NCBI RefSeq assembly: GCF_040253585.1
Contig: NZ_JBELAU010000008.1
Span: forward strand, 186,001-250,000
Length of the DNA stretch: 64,000 nucleotides
Source: Emticicia sp040253585
Lineage (GTDB): Bacteria; Bacteroidota; Bacteroidia; Cytophagales; Spirosomataceae
Direction: 5' to 3'
Notes under the pieces: generated by a model
Databases searched by the model: none
What the model was told of the DNA's origin: nothing
What the model saw: the letters and a program-made list of their open reading frames with translations, nothing else
Program-made: the position numbers and the translations under genes
Shown here: one piece after another, positions 50,922 through 59,257 of the stretch
How the letters are laid out: every line of letters begins with the position of its first letter
Position numbering within the stretch: the first letter of the stretch is position 1

Positions 50922-53141
50922 TTAAAACTGCTTCAAATAGCTAATTTTAGCAATTACATGACTTTCTTTTTCGTAACGAATATCGCTTGGCTCATTTACA
51001 TTATTGAATCCTCGGCGATTAAAAACTACATAAATATACGATAAAGGTTGGTATTCCCACGATAAACGAATGTTATAATTTTTTGAATTATTCTCCGAAT
51101 TTTGCTGGTAAAAACCAATCAATTGTACTCTTGGGTTAAGAGCAAAACGTCCTTCGATTGAATACAAATCAACTTTTTTGCCATCAATTGCATCGCCAAC
51201 GTCTTTAAAACCATTTCGATTATAACGCCCTACAACCGAAACATGCGGAATTGGTGCAAATTGTAATTTAATATCGGTTGAGTTAAGTTTTCCGTCAAAA
51301 TACGTTCCCCAACTGTGGTCAACTACAACATTAATAATTTTTGAAGGGTCGGAACTCGCAAAAATTTGATGGCGAACATAATTAAAATCACCCACGTCAA
51401 TTGTTACGCCTAATGGTTGAAATGGCTCATTCAAACGCTGAAAAGTTGGGTTAACCAAATATCCGAAAAATCCACCATTCTGAAAATTAAACCAAATAGG
51501 ATTAATATTGATTTGGCGTTCTATCAACTGCCCCGTTGAAGCTTGGTGATAAAACTCCGTCATGATTCCAGGCTCGAATGCACGAATGTATTTTTTCGGT
51601 AACCAATTTCCACGGTTATAAATAAAAATCCCTGGGGTTGTGCCAATGACATCGGTACGTGAAACAAAACCCAATTCAGGATTATAATCTTTCGTAACAA
51701 CCGACTGTGTCCACCAAACTTTAAACTGATTATTCGTAAAATAATATTGAGCAAAACCCGAAAAACCTTGCTGCCCAGTATTAGTTGTTTTCGAGTAAGT
51801 AGCCATCGCATTGACCGAATGCAATTGATTCAAACGGAAAAATCCATCAACCGTACCAACAATATTTGAGCCTTCTGGACGATTTTTCACTGTTACGAGT
51901 CCACCAACACGGCTTTGTTCGCCAAAGTTTTCAGAAAAACGCCCAACAAAAAAGTTGGTTGCTGGAGTCTCTCCTACGCCACGCTGACGCATCGCAATTA
52001 CTCCAAAATTTCGCTTCAATGAACGATACACAAAACGTCCACCTGCATCAATCGGAATCGGATTCCCGAAATCATCTAAGCCAATTCTTCTACTAAAAAA
52101 AGGTTGTACACGCATCGTTCCACCCGATAAATCATCATTAGGCCCTACACCCACACCAAAAAGGGACGCATTTTCAAGGAAAAATTGACGCCTTTCAGGA
52201 AAAAACACCGAAAAACGGGTAACGTTATTCACTTGGCGGTCGGCATCGGCTTGGGCAAAATCAGTATTGGTCGTAAGGTCTAAAACGGCATTTGAGTTAA
52301 TCGCCCATTTTAGTTCTCCGCCCAATTTAAAATTTGTTTCGGTCGGTTTCGGTATTTTTTGACCACTATATTGGTCGTACGAAGTCAAGAAATAAGGTTG
52401 AATTCGGATATTAGGCGATGGCGGTGGTGGCTGAAGATTTTTCAGTTCTCCCGCATAGGTCATGCGTAGATTAGAAAATGTACGAGGATACGGCGAAAAA
52501 GCCGTTTGTTCGTTGCTCATTCGGCGGCTACGGAAAACATTAAATCCCCACGTATGTAGGCTATCAGAAGTTTTCGGATAACGCAACGTTTGCCACGGAA
52601 TAGCCATTTCTGCCACCCAGCCCGAATCGGTGCGAGTGGTACGTACTCGCCAAAGCCCATCCCAATCGACATCGTAGTAGAGGTCATCGAACGAAAGTAA
52701 ATCACGCTGTACACCATACGGATTCGTTACCAAAACCATGGCATTGCGTTTATCATTGAATCCATCAAACGATAAGGCTACCATATCATGCTGGCGAAAG
52801 CTAAAATCACGCTTAAAATCGGTAGCACGAATGGCCTTTTTGCCCAAAGAATCTTTAGCGAAAATACCAAAGTAGAGGTATTGTTTATTGTAAAGCACCT
52901 TTACTTCGGTGTCATGCGTAGGCTTTTTGCCTTGAAAGGGTTCGATTTGAGTAAAGCCCGATGTTGGTTTTACTTTTCGCCATTCGGCATCATTCATCAC
53001 TCCGTCAATGCGAAGTGAAGTACGAATCGGAGAGGCTTCAATTTTTTTCTTAATCGAATCTGGTTCAAAAATACTGGCATCCTGAGCAAAGGCAATAGAG
53101 GTAGTGGCTACAAAAACAAAGAGGAGTAGTTTTTTTATCAT
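50922..53141 (-). CDS. DUF5916 outer-membrane protein with CBM9-like N-domain
   Basis: 739 residues. Signal peptide ends near residue 19 (SIAFAQ). Residues 40-240 resemble a carbohydrate-binding CBM9-type domain (IRTSLRIDGVMNDAEWRKVK, then WVAEMAIPWQTLRYP). The remaining 500 residues are a DUF5916 barrel-like region (GGELKWAINSNAVLDLTTN, FSVFFPERRQFFLEN) ending in an aromatic strand (HVIAKISYLKQF). The domain is frequent in Bacteroidota and its function is not established; the binding module suggests glycans. It heads a same-strand run with the GMC small subunit and GMC dehydrogenase. A TAGTTTTG at 53164-53171 on the minus strand is an exact -7 match about 16 bases before the start, but its -33 is weak. 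Confidence 0.88.
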   Translation of the reverse strand: MIKKLLLFVFVATTSIAFAQDASIFEPDSIKKKIEASPIRTSLRIDGVMNDAEWRKVKPTSGFTQIEPFQGKKPTHDTEVKVLYNKQYLYFGIFAKDSLGKKAIRATDFKRDFSFRQHDMVALSFDGFNDKRNAMVLVTNPYGVQRDLLSFDDLYYDVDWDGLWRVRTTRTDSGWVAEMAIPWQTLRYPKTSDSLHTWGFNVFRSRRMSNEQTAFSPYPRTFSNLRMTYAGELKNLQPPPPSPNIRIQPYFLTSYDQYSGQKIPKPTETNFKLGGELKWAINSNAVLDLTTNTDFAQADADRQVNNVTRFSVFFPERRQFFLENASLFGVGVGPNDDLSGGTMRVQPFFSRRIGLDDFGNPIPIDAGGRFVYRSLKRNFGVIAMRQRGVGETPATNFFVGRFSENFGEQSRVGGLVTVKNRPEGSNIVGTVDGFFRLNQLHSVNAMATYSKTTNTGQQGFSGFAQYYFTNNQFKVWWTQSVVTKDYNPELGFVSRTDVIGTTPGIFIYNRGNWLPKKYIRAFEPGIMTEFYHQASTGQLIERQININPIWFNFQNGGFFGYLVNPTFQRLNEPFQPLGVTIDVGDFNYVRHQIFASSDPSKIINVVVDHSWGTYFDGKLNSTDIKLQFAPIPHVSVVGRYNRNGFKDVGDAIDGKKVDLYSIEGRFALNPRVQLIGFYQQNSENNSKNYNIRLSWEYQPLSYIYVVFNRRGFNNVNEPSDIRYEKESHVIAKISYLKQF

Positions 53142-53326
53142 TTCGTAATAAGCTTTTTCACCACAAAACTAATTAAAAAATTTAATCTGAATTTTATTGT
53201 TGTGCCAAATGTTTCTTTCACAAGCAATTTTATAATTTTGCAGTCCGTTTGAAGATTTAAAATATAAATCATCGCTCGGGCGACTCAGTCGTAAATCGTA
53301 ATTCGTATAATCGTAAATTCAGACAG

Positions 53327-53677
53327 ATGTTAGTCAATATTTTCAAATCAAAAATCCACCGAGTGAAAGTCACTCAAGCCGAACTCAATTATGTAGGGAG
53401 CATCACTATCGACGAAGATTTGCTCGATGCCGCAGGAATCATGGAAAATGAGCGAGTACAAGTCGTAAACAATAATAATGGTGAGCGTCTGGAAACTTAT
53501 GCTATCAAAGGTAAACGCGGCTCAGGTATTATTTGTCTGAACGGAGCCGCCGCTCGCAAAGCCGAAGTGGGCGACATTGTAATTATTATTTCTTATGCTT
53601 GGATGACCCAAGAAGAAGCAAAAACTCACAAGCCAATGATTGTTTTTCCTGACGAAAATAACTTGGTAGTAAAATAA
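53327..53677 (+). CDS. panD: Aspartate 1-decarboxylase
   Basis: 116 residues, normal size. The self-cleavage site is intact: NYVGSITIDEDLL with Gly24-Ser25, where Ser25 becomes the pyruvoyl cofactor. KIHRVKVTQAEL, the ERLETYAI with the Thr-Tyr pair and the C-terminal ISYAWMTQEEA are typical. The enzyme converts aspartate to beta-alanine for coenzyme A synthesis. No other pan gene is adjacent. A TAATTTTG at 53233-53240 is a possible -7 element without a good -33. It is first in a likely operon with a flippase-like protein (43 bases downstream), rfaE2 and a membrane protease. Confidence 0.95.
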   Translation: MLVNIFKSKIHRVKVTQAELNYVGSITIDEDLLDAAGIMENERVQVVNNNNGERLETYAIKGKRGSGIICLNGAAARKAEVGDIVIIISYAWMTQEEAKTHKPMIVFPDENNLVVK

Positions 53678-53720
53678 TTGTAGCACAATTCTCCAGAATT
53701 GTACATAAAACCTCTTTTTA

Positions 53721-54704
53721 ATGAAAAAAACACTCCAGTACCTTATCTCACTGACAGTTGCCGCTGTTTTGGTTTGGTTTACGTTCAAAGACATCGACCT
53801 AAACACCCTCTGGGAAAAAATAAAACAAGCCGATTATCGCTGGGTAGCCCTTTCGGCCGTTTTGGCTTTGGTGGCACATTGGAGTAGAGCTTATCGTTGG
53901 GTTTTGATGCTTGAGCCGATGGGCTATAAACCTTCGGTTTTTCGTACAACATTGGCGGTTTTAGTAGGTTATGGAGCAAATTTAATCTTTCCAAGAGCGG
54001 GTGAAGTGGCTCGTTGCGGAACACTTAATAAATTAGAAGATATTCCATTTGAAAAATCGTTTGGAGCAGTAATAGCTGAGCGTTTGATTGATGTTTTGGT
54101 ACTTTTATTATTGATTTTCTTGAATTTTATTCTCGAATTCGACCGTCTGAAAGACGTTTTCTTTAATTTTTTTGGCGAAAAATTCAAAAATCCGCTCCTA
54201 CTCGGCAGCTATGCTTTAGTAGGAATCGGCTTACTTGTAGTGGCTTATTTTTTATTCAAGAAAAATCAAGAGAAAATCGCACAAAATGCTCTTTATCAGA
54301 AAGTTGCTAAAATAATCGGTGGTTTTGCCAGTGGTTTTATGAGTGTCAGAAACCTTAAAAATCCTTCGGCATTTATCTTCCATACAATTCTGATTTGGAC
54401 AATGTACTTCGTTATGACTTACGTTCTTTGCTTTGCATTGCCCGAAACAGCTAACCTTTCGCCATTGGCTGCACTTTCTATTTTCGTGATGGGGTCAATC
54501 GGAATGGCAGCACCAACGCAAGGCGGTATAGGAAGTTATCACTTTTTAGTAGGAAGTATTGTAGTGCTTTATGGACTTTCACAACAAGATGGTATCACAC
54601 TCGCTACATTCCTTCATGCCATGCAAGGGATGGTCTTTGTAGCTATTTTTGGTAGTATTGCTTTTTTATTAACATTGGTTTTGCCCAAGAGAGAGGTTAA
54701 ATAA
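53721..54704 (+). CDS. Lysylphosphatidylglycerol synthase TM-region/flippase-like membrane protein
   Basis: 327 residues with about eight membrane segments. The family signature is seen in WVALSAVLALVAHWSRAYRW, VLVGYGANLIFPRAGEVAR and AAPTQGGIGSYHFLVG. This is the membrane half of MprF-like proteins without the transferase domain, and related free-standing proteins are thought to move lipids or polyprenyl-linked sugars across the membrane. With rfaE2 (heptose) 26 bases downstream and in the same direction, a role in lipopolysaccharide or capsule export is possible but not shown. A small inverted repeat ACAATTCT/AGAATTGT lies between panD and this gene (53685-53702). Confidence 0.87.
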   Translation: MKKTLQYLISLTVAAVLVWFTFKDIDLNTLWEKIKQADYRWVALSAVLALVAHWSRAYRWVLMLEPMGYKPSVFRTTLAVLVGYGANLIFPRAGEVARCGTLNKLEDIPFEKSFGAVIAERLIDVLVLLLLIFLNFILEFDRLKDVFFNFFGEKFKNPLLLGSYALVGIGLLVVAYFLFKKNQEKIAQNALYQKVAKIIGGFASGFMSVRNLKNPSAFIFHTILIWTMYFVMTYVLCFALPETANLSPLAALSIFVMGSIGMAAPTQGGIGSYHFLVGSIVVLYGLSQQDGITLATFLHAMQGMVFVAIFGSIAFLLTLVLPKREVK

Positions 54705-54730
54705 TAAATTTTTAGAATATTTTACAAAAA

Positions 54731-55210
54731 ATGACCGAATCAAAAATATTAAGTCTAACAGAAGCTAAACAACAAATCGAACAATGGCAATCTGAAGGCA
54801 AAAAAATCGTTTTTACTAACGGATGCTTCGACATTGTACATCTCGGGCACATTGATTACCTCGAAAAAGCCCGAAATTTAGGTGATAAGCTCGTACTTGG
54901 CCTAAACACCGATGCTTCGGTGAGACGTTTAAAAGGAGAAAGTCGCCCCGTGATAAATGAATACGCACGTTCACGCATGATGGCAGCGATGAGTTTTATC
55001 GATGCTGTCATTTTGTTCGACGAACCAACACCAAAGGAGTTAATTGAGACACTTTGTCCGAATATTTTGGTCAAAGGCGATGATTATACGGTCGAAAATA
55101 TCGTTGGTTCAGATTTTGTTATAGCCAATGGAGGCGAGGTAAAAACTATTTCGTTGGTGAAAGGGTATTCAACCAGCTCAATTATTCAGAAAATAAAAGA
55201 AAATTATTAG
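54731..55210 (+). CDS. rfaE2: D-glycero-beta-D-manno-heptose 1-phosphate adenylyltransferase
   Basis: 159 residues, the size of the stand-alone nucleotidyltransferase domain. The cytidylyltransferase-type motif FTNGCFDIVHLGHIDYL holds HxGH, the sugar-phosphate site is GLNTDASVRRLKGESRP, and VKGDDY and GYSTSSII close the site. It activates heptose 1-phosphate to ADP-heptose for the lipopolysaccharide core. The kinase half, RfaE1, is not adjacent. It lies between the flippase-like gene and the zinc protease, with 26- and 39-base gaps, so the three are likely co-transcribed. Confidence 0.93.
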   Translation: MTESKILSLTEAKQQIEQWQSEGKKIVFTNGCFDIVHLGHIDYLEKARNLGDKLVLGLNTDASVRRLKGESRPVINEYARSRMMAAMSFIDAVILFDEPTPKELIETLCPNILVKGDDYTVENIVGSDFVIANGGEVKTISLVKGYSTSSIIQKIKENY

Positions 55211-55249
55211 TCGATAGACAAACAGTTTTCAACAAAAAACACAAAAATT

Positions 55250-55951
55250 ATGATAATAATTATTGGTATCGTCTTTATGGTACTTGGCATGATAGTATCA
55301 GGACGCTTGAAAAGTAAATTTGCTCAATATTCTCAAATACGTTTGCGAAATGGCATGACAGGAGCAGAAATAGCTCAACGAATGCTACACGATAACGGTA
55401 TTTATGATGTAAGAATCATTCAAGTAGATGGTCAATTAACTGACCACTATAACCCACTCGATAAAACCGTAAACCTCAGCTATGATGTTTACACAGGTGC
55501 AAGTGCCGCCTCGGCTGCTGTGGCAGCTCACGAGTGTGGCCACGCCGTGCAACATGCTATGGCTTACGCACCGCTCAAGATGCGTTCGGCATTAGTACCA
55601 GCCGTTAACGTTGCTACAAATGTCATGAACTTTGCCAATATGTTTTTGATGTTCGGAGGAGTATATATGCTTTCTCGTGGTAGCTCGTTTGGCAATATGT
55701 TATTGATGATTTTAATTGTGGCAAATGCTGCTTTGGCAATATTCTCGCTCATTACATTACCCGTAGAATATGATGCAAGTAACCGTGCCTTGAAATGGAT
55801 GGAAACTCGTTCAATAGTAACAACAGGCGAACACGATATGGCAAAAGATGCTCTCAAATGGGCCGCTTTAACGTACGTAGTAGCTGCCGCAGGTGCAGTA
55901 GCCAATTTACTTTACTATGTAAGCATTTTCTTAGGTAGAAGAGACGACTAA
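55250..55951 (+). CDS. YugP-family membrane zinc metallopeptidase
   Basis: 233 residues. An N-terminal membrane helix (residues 1-15), the zinc motif HECGHAVQH (about 91-99) and further membrane segments near 135-175 and 205-225. GMTGAEIAQRMLHDNGIYDV and DHYNPLDKTVNLS are typical of this family (also annotated as neutral zinc metallopeptidase). PVEYDASNRALKWM is another signature. Substrate and role are unknown; it probably works at the inner membrane. It ends in a clear terminator, so it closes the panD run. Confidence 0.9.
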   Translation: MIIIIGIVFMVLGMIVSGRLKSKFAQYSQIRLRNGMTGAEIAQRMLHDNGIYDVRIIQVDGQLTDHYNPLDKTVNLSYDVYTGASAASAAVAAHECGHAVQHAMAYAPLKMRSALVPAVNVATNVMNFANMFLMFGGVYMLSRGSSFGNMLLMILIVANAALAIFSLITLPVEYDASNRALKWMETRSIVTTGEHDMAKDALKWAALTYVVAAAGAVANLLYYVSIFLGRRDD

Positions 55952-55983
55952 GCCTTTCTGACAATTCAAGAGAATTGTATTAC

Positions 55984-56028
55984 AAAACCACGAATTTAAC
56001 AGACCTTTTGTTGAATTCGTGGTTTTTT
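55984..56028 (+). terminator. Terminator closing the panD-yugP-like run
   Basis: A 13-bp stem (55984-55996 with 56014-56026), extended by AAC/GTT inside, is followed by TTTTTT. It overlaps the spurious GTG start of the next frame at 56019, which argues that translation of that gene begins downstream. Confidence 0.8.
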
Positions 56029-56069
56029 GTTGTATTTTCGTCACTCTCAAACTAATAAAAGCCAACAAA

Positions 56070-57206
56070 GTGATTTCACAATTCAATTTTCCTACTAAAA
56101 TCCGATTCGGTGCGGGAGTCGTTGCCGAACTTCCTGCGTATCTGAAAGACAATAATCTTTCAAAACCTTTGGTCGTGACCGACCCAAATGTGGCAAATTT
56201 GCCATTTTTCAAACAAATTGTTCAAGATTTATCCTCGAAAGGTATCAGCGTTGAAGTTTTCAGCGATATTCATAAAAACCCAGTAAAATCAGATGTCTAT
56301 AAAGGAGACGAAGCCTATTATGGCACTGAGCGTGATAGCATCATTGGAATCGGTGGTGGTGCAGCAATAGATGTAGCGAGAGCTATTTTACTAAGAATCA
56401 ATCACCGAGAAGATTTATTCAAATACGATGATTTGATTGGTGGCGATGTTTATGTAACCAACGATGTTCCGCATTTTATCACGATTCCGACAACAGCAGG
56501 AACAGGCAGTGAAGTAGGTCGCAGTGCCATCATTGCCGACGACGAAACGCATCAGAAAAAAATTCTTTTTTCGCCAAAATTGCTCGCTAAAATCATATTT
56601 GCCGACCCATTACTTACGATGGATTTGCCACCATTTATCACCGCAGCTACGGGAATGGACGCACTCACCCACAACATGGAGGCTTTTGTGGCAAAAAACT
56701 GGCATCCGATGTGTGATGGTATTGCTCTGGAAGGAATTGCTTTGATACATGAGTCATTAGAAAAGGCAGTCAACAAACCCGACTTAGAATCTCGTAGTAA
56801 AATGTTGATTGCTTCATTGATGGGTGCCGTGGCATTTCAGAAAGGTTTGGGAGTAGTACATTCATTGGCTCACCCACTATCTTCTTTGCTTGATACACAT
56901 CACGGTTTAGCCAATGCAGTAAACATTCCGTATGGAATGAAGTTTAATATTGCAGGTTTTGAAGATAAATTCCGCCGAATTGCTCGCACGCTTGATTTGA
57001 AAGATGAATCGGGCGAGGCGGTTGTGCAGTATTTGTTTGAGCTAAATACTAAAGTAAATATTCCGCACCGTTTGCGAGATATTGGTGTAAAATCTGAGCA
57101 TATCGAAACTTTAGCCGATTTAGCAATTGCCGATTTTGCTCACCCAAATAACCCGAAACCAGTGTCGAGAGAAGACTTCAAGAATCTTTACCTCGAAGCG
57201 TTATAA
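56070..57206 (+). CDS. Iron-containing alcohol dehydrogenase
   Basis: 378 residues from the GTG at 56070; the frame opens at 56019, but its start lies in the terminator stem. NAD-binding region GIGGGAAIDVARAI (about 83-96), the TTAGTGSEVGRSAII loop, and the metal ligands in MDALTHNMEAFV, VVHSLAHPLSS and LDTHHGLANAV are all present. The N-terminus FPTKIRFGAGV is typical. These enzymes oxidise primary alcohols or reduce aldehydes with NAD and Fe or Zn. The physiological substrate is not clear. The gene stands alone between two transcription units, with a 134-base gap to the next. Confidence 0.9.
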   Translation: MISQFNFPTKIRFGAGVVAELPAYLKDNNLSKPLVVTDPNVANLPFFKQIVQDLSSKGISVEVFSDIHKNPVKSDVYKGDEAYYGTERDSIIGIGGGAAIDVARAILLRINHREDLFKYDDLIGGDVYVTNDVPHFITIPTTAGTGSEVGRSAIIADDETHQKKILFSPKLLAKIIFADPLLTMDLPPFITAATGMDALTHNMEAFVAKNWHPMCDGIALEGIALIHESLEKAVNKPDLESRSKMLIASLMGAVAFQKGLGVVHSLAHPLSSLLDTHHGLANAVNIPYGMKFNIAGFEDKFRRIARTLDLKDESGEAVVQYLFELNTKVNIPHRLRDIGVKSEHIETLADLAIADFAHPNNPKPVSREDFKNLYLEAL

Positions 57207-57340
57207 TTTGTTATAATAGTTTAAATTTGTTAAAAAAACATTAATTAGACACCACAAATACTCGAATTTTATGTGTTGTTTGTGGTTAACTATATTTCAT
57301 AAAACTCCTTTTATTTATGTAACTCTAAACATTTACTGTC

Positions 57341-58084
57341 ATGAAACTCTCTTTGACTTTTATTCTCTTATTTTTATTTTCTAACCAAATTTTTGGGCAA
57401 ATAACCAATAATAAATACGATTATTTTTTGAGGAAGATGCAAATTGCGGGAAGTAGCGACAGTAGAATAGTTGTAAATAAAAACAATGGCGATACTACTT
57501 TTCAGGCGTATTATAATTCGAGAGATGTGGTAAATAACACCCAACAAGAGTTTACAAAAATCTATAAAGGCACACCATTTTTTAAGAATGGGTGGTACAA
57601 AGGAAAAATAAGCACCGAAAGTGGGAAAGATATGCAGTTTTTGATGGCTTTTAATGTACAGAAAAACGAACTTTATATTGTAGAAGACATCAATAAAGAT
57701 GCAATCGCTATCAAGCCTGAAGCATTTACAATAATGGGGCATCATTTCAGTAAGTTTGAAAACGCCTATTATGAAGTTGTTCACATCAGTAAAAATACAC
57801 TCTTGAAAGAATATTCATGCGTTTTGCATAGCTCTAATACCGAAAAAACTGGCTATGAAGCTTCTGGTGAATATGAAGGTGAATTTGTAAAGTCTTCTAA
57901 GTTTTTTATTCTGAAAGACGAATCGGTGGTGCAGTTGCCGAGAGGCAAAAATTTTCTTAATCTTTTTGGAGACAAAAAGCCTTTAGTTGAGCAGTATGTA
58001 AAGGCAAATAATATCAATCTTAAAACAGAAAACGGACTCGTAAGTACTTTTAAATACTACGACTCACTCGAAAATCCACAATGA
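57341..58084 (+). CDS. Secreted protein of unknown function
   Basis: 247 residues. A signal peptide covers residues 1-20 (LLFLFSNQIFGQ). The mature part is a beta-rich, soluble domain: YYNSRDVVNNTQQEFTKIYK, GWYKGKISTESGKDMQFLMA, EGEFVKSSKFFILKDESVVQ and a short helical end KPLVEQYVKAN. No enzyme motif is recognised. Its stop overlaps the next start (ATGA at 58081), so it is translationally linked to the glutamine amidotransferase. The two products may act in the same process, but one is exported and the other cytoplasmic. Confidence 0.7.
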   Translation: MKLSLTFILLFLFSNQIFGQITNNKYDYFLRKMQIAGSSDSRIVVNKNNGDTTFQAYYNSRDVVNNTQQEFTKIYKGTPFFKNGWYKGKISTESGKDMQFLMAFNVQKNELYIVEDINKDAIAIKPEAFTIMGHHFSKFENAYYEVVHISKNTLLKEYSCVLHSSNTEKTGYEASGEYEGEFVKSSKFFILKDESVVQLPRGKNFLNLFGDKKPLVEQYVKANNINLKTENGLVSTFKYYDSLENPQ

Positions 58085-58857
58085 AAATAGGTATTACAGA
58101 TTGCGGAGAGAAACATCCAATCTATGAAAAATGGATTTTGTCGCAAAATGCTTTGGTCGGCAATTCTCACATCGAAGTTGTTAAACTTGGTTATAAACTC
58201 AACAATTTGCACGAAATTGAGCAATGCGACGGCATTATATTATCGGGTGGCGAAGATGTGCATCCAAGTTTATATAATCGGCCTGAGTTTTTGAATTTGT
58301 GCAATCCAAATTTCATGGACGAACGCCGTGATGAATTTGAATGGAAAGTGTGTGAATATATCTTCAAAAATCAAGTGCCAGTTTTAGGCATTTGCCGAGG
58401 TTTGCAATTGGTGAATGTATTTCTTGGTGGTACGCTGATTCCAGATTTACCTACTGCTGGGAAAGAGAATCATTCAAAGTATTTTGAAGGAAAAGACCGT
58501 TATCATAACATAGAAATCATTCACGACTCCGAACTTTCAAAAATTACCAATATTGTATTTGGAGATGTGAATTCAGCACATCATCAATCGGCTGATATTA
58601 TTGCCAAACCGCTAAAAATCAATGCCTTATCAGATGATAGAGTGGTGGAAGGTTTGGAGTACGACTTCACTCTTGAGTTCGGCTCCGCTCACCCAACAGA
58701 TTCTGACTCGGTGACTGAGCGAAGTCGAAGCCAACCAAGCCATTATTTAATGCTCATTCAGTGGCATCCCGAACGCATTATCAATGCTGAACAAAATAAT
58801 TTTTCTTATAAAATTCGACAAAGTTTCGTCGAAAATATTCAATCAAAAATTCAATAA
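58081..58857 (+). CDS. Peptidase C26-like glutamine amidotransferase
   Basis: 258 residues. The nucleophile elbow GICRGLQLVN contains the catalytic Cys (about 110) and QWHPERI holds the His-Glu dyad; GIILSGGEDVHPSLY is the oxyanion region. This is the gamma-glutamyl-GABA hydrolase type, which cleaves gamma-glutamyl amides from polyamine breakdown or related compounds. Between residues about 195 and 218 there is an extra low-complexity segment (GSAHPTDSDSVTERSRSQPS) encoded by an inverted repeat, listed separately. It lies between the last strand and the catalytic HPE, so the active site may still form. It overlaps both neighbours (ATGA upstream, one base downstream). Confidence 0.87.
   Translation: MKIGITDCGEKHPIYEKWILSQNALVGNSHIEVVKLGYKLNNLHEIEQCDGIILSGGEDVHPSLYNRPEFLNLCNPNFMDERRDEFEWKVCEYIFKNQVPVLGICRGLQLVNVFLGGTLIPDLPTAGKENHSKYFEGKDRYHNIEIIHDSELSKITNIVFGDVNSAHHQSADIIAKPLKINALSDDRVVEGLEYDFTLEFGSAHPTDSDSVTERSRSQPSHYLMLIQWHPERIINAEQNNFSYKIRQSFVENIQSKIQ
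58678..58729. repeat. Inverted repeat inside the amidotransferase coding region
   Basis: TTCGGCTCCGCTCA (58678-58691) pairs with TGAGCGAAGTCGAA (58716-58729) with two mismatches, both tolerated as wobble in RNA. It is translated in frame as the segment with SVTERSRS. Sequences of this type are, to my knowledge, dispersed in Bacteroidota genomes. Confidence 0.65.
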
Positions 58858-59204
58858 TGACACTCGATTCTTTTCTAAAAAAACTCAACGAAACCCCTCA
58901 AGAAGTAGCATTTACAGATACTATGGCCGTTGTGGAAGCACTCTATGATTTTACGCCAACGGCTTTCCAAAATGGAGATTTACACAACGAAGCTGGACAA
59001 AATTCGGGTTCATGCAAATTATTTTCATTCGCAAAACTTCAAAACTTTTCGGTAGAACAAACGCTCGCTTGTTTTGGTGATTTTTACCACAAAGATGTTC
59101 TCGAAAATCCTGACGCAACGAACCACCAAAATATCAGAAACTTTATGAAAACTGGTTGGAAAGGAATTTCTTTTGAAGGAACCGCTCTAACTGAGAAAAA
59201 GTAA
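58857..59204 (+). CDS. HopJ-family protein
   Basis: 115 residues. It matches the HopJ family over its whole length: VAFTDTMAVVEALYDFTPTAF, then DLHNEAGQNSGSCKLFSFA, CFGDFYHKDVLENPDATNHQ and TGWKGISFEG. HopJ was named as a Pseudomonas type III effector, but the family is widespread in free-living bacteria that have no such system, and no secretion signal is seen here. Function is therefore unknown. Its ATG overlaps the stop of the amidotransferase by one base (TAATG), so it is the last gene of that unit. A strong terminator begins 10 bases downstream. Confidence 0.88.
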   Translation: MTLDSFLKKLNETPQEVAFTDTMAVVEALYDFTPTAFQNGDLHNEAGQNSGSCKLFSFAKLQNFSVEQTLACFGDFYHKDVLENPDATNHQNIRNFMKTGWKGISFEGTALTEKK

Positions 59205-59214
59205 AGTAAGCAAA

Positions 59215-59244
59215 ATGTGGCACACCTTCGGAGGTGTGCCACAT
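59215..59244. terminator. Bidirectional terminator with GGCACA stem
   Basis: A perfect 12-bp stem (59215-59226 with 59233-59244) has a TTCGGA loop. It lies between convergent HopJ and MutS-like genes. Its core is nearly the same as that of the terminator at 34321-34351. Confidence 0.75.
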
Positions 59245-59257
59245 CTGCACCTACTTT

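Noticed and set aside
56019..56069. GTG at 56019 as start of the alcohol dehydrogenase
   Set aside because: It lies inside the stem of the upstream terminator; the GTG at 56070 gives the typical family N-terminus.
58857..59204. HopJ as a type III effector
   Set aside because: The family occurs in bacteria without type III secretion, and no secretion system or N-terminal effector signal is visible.
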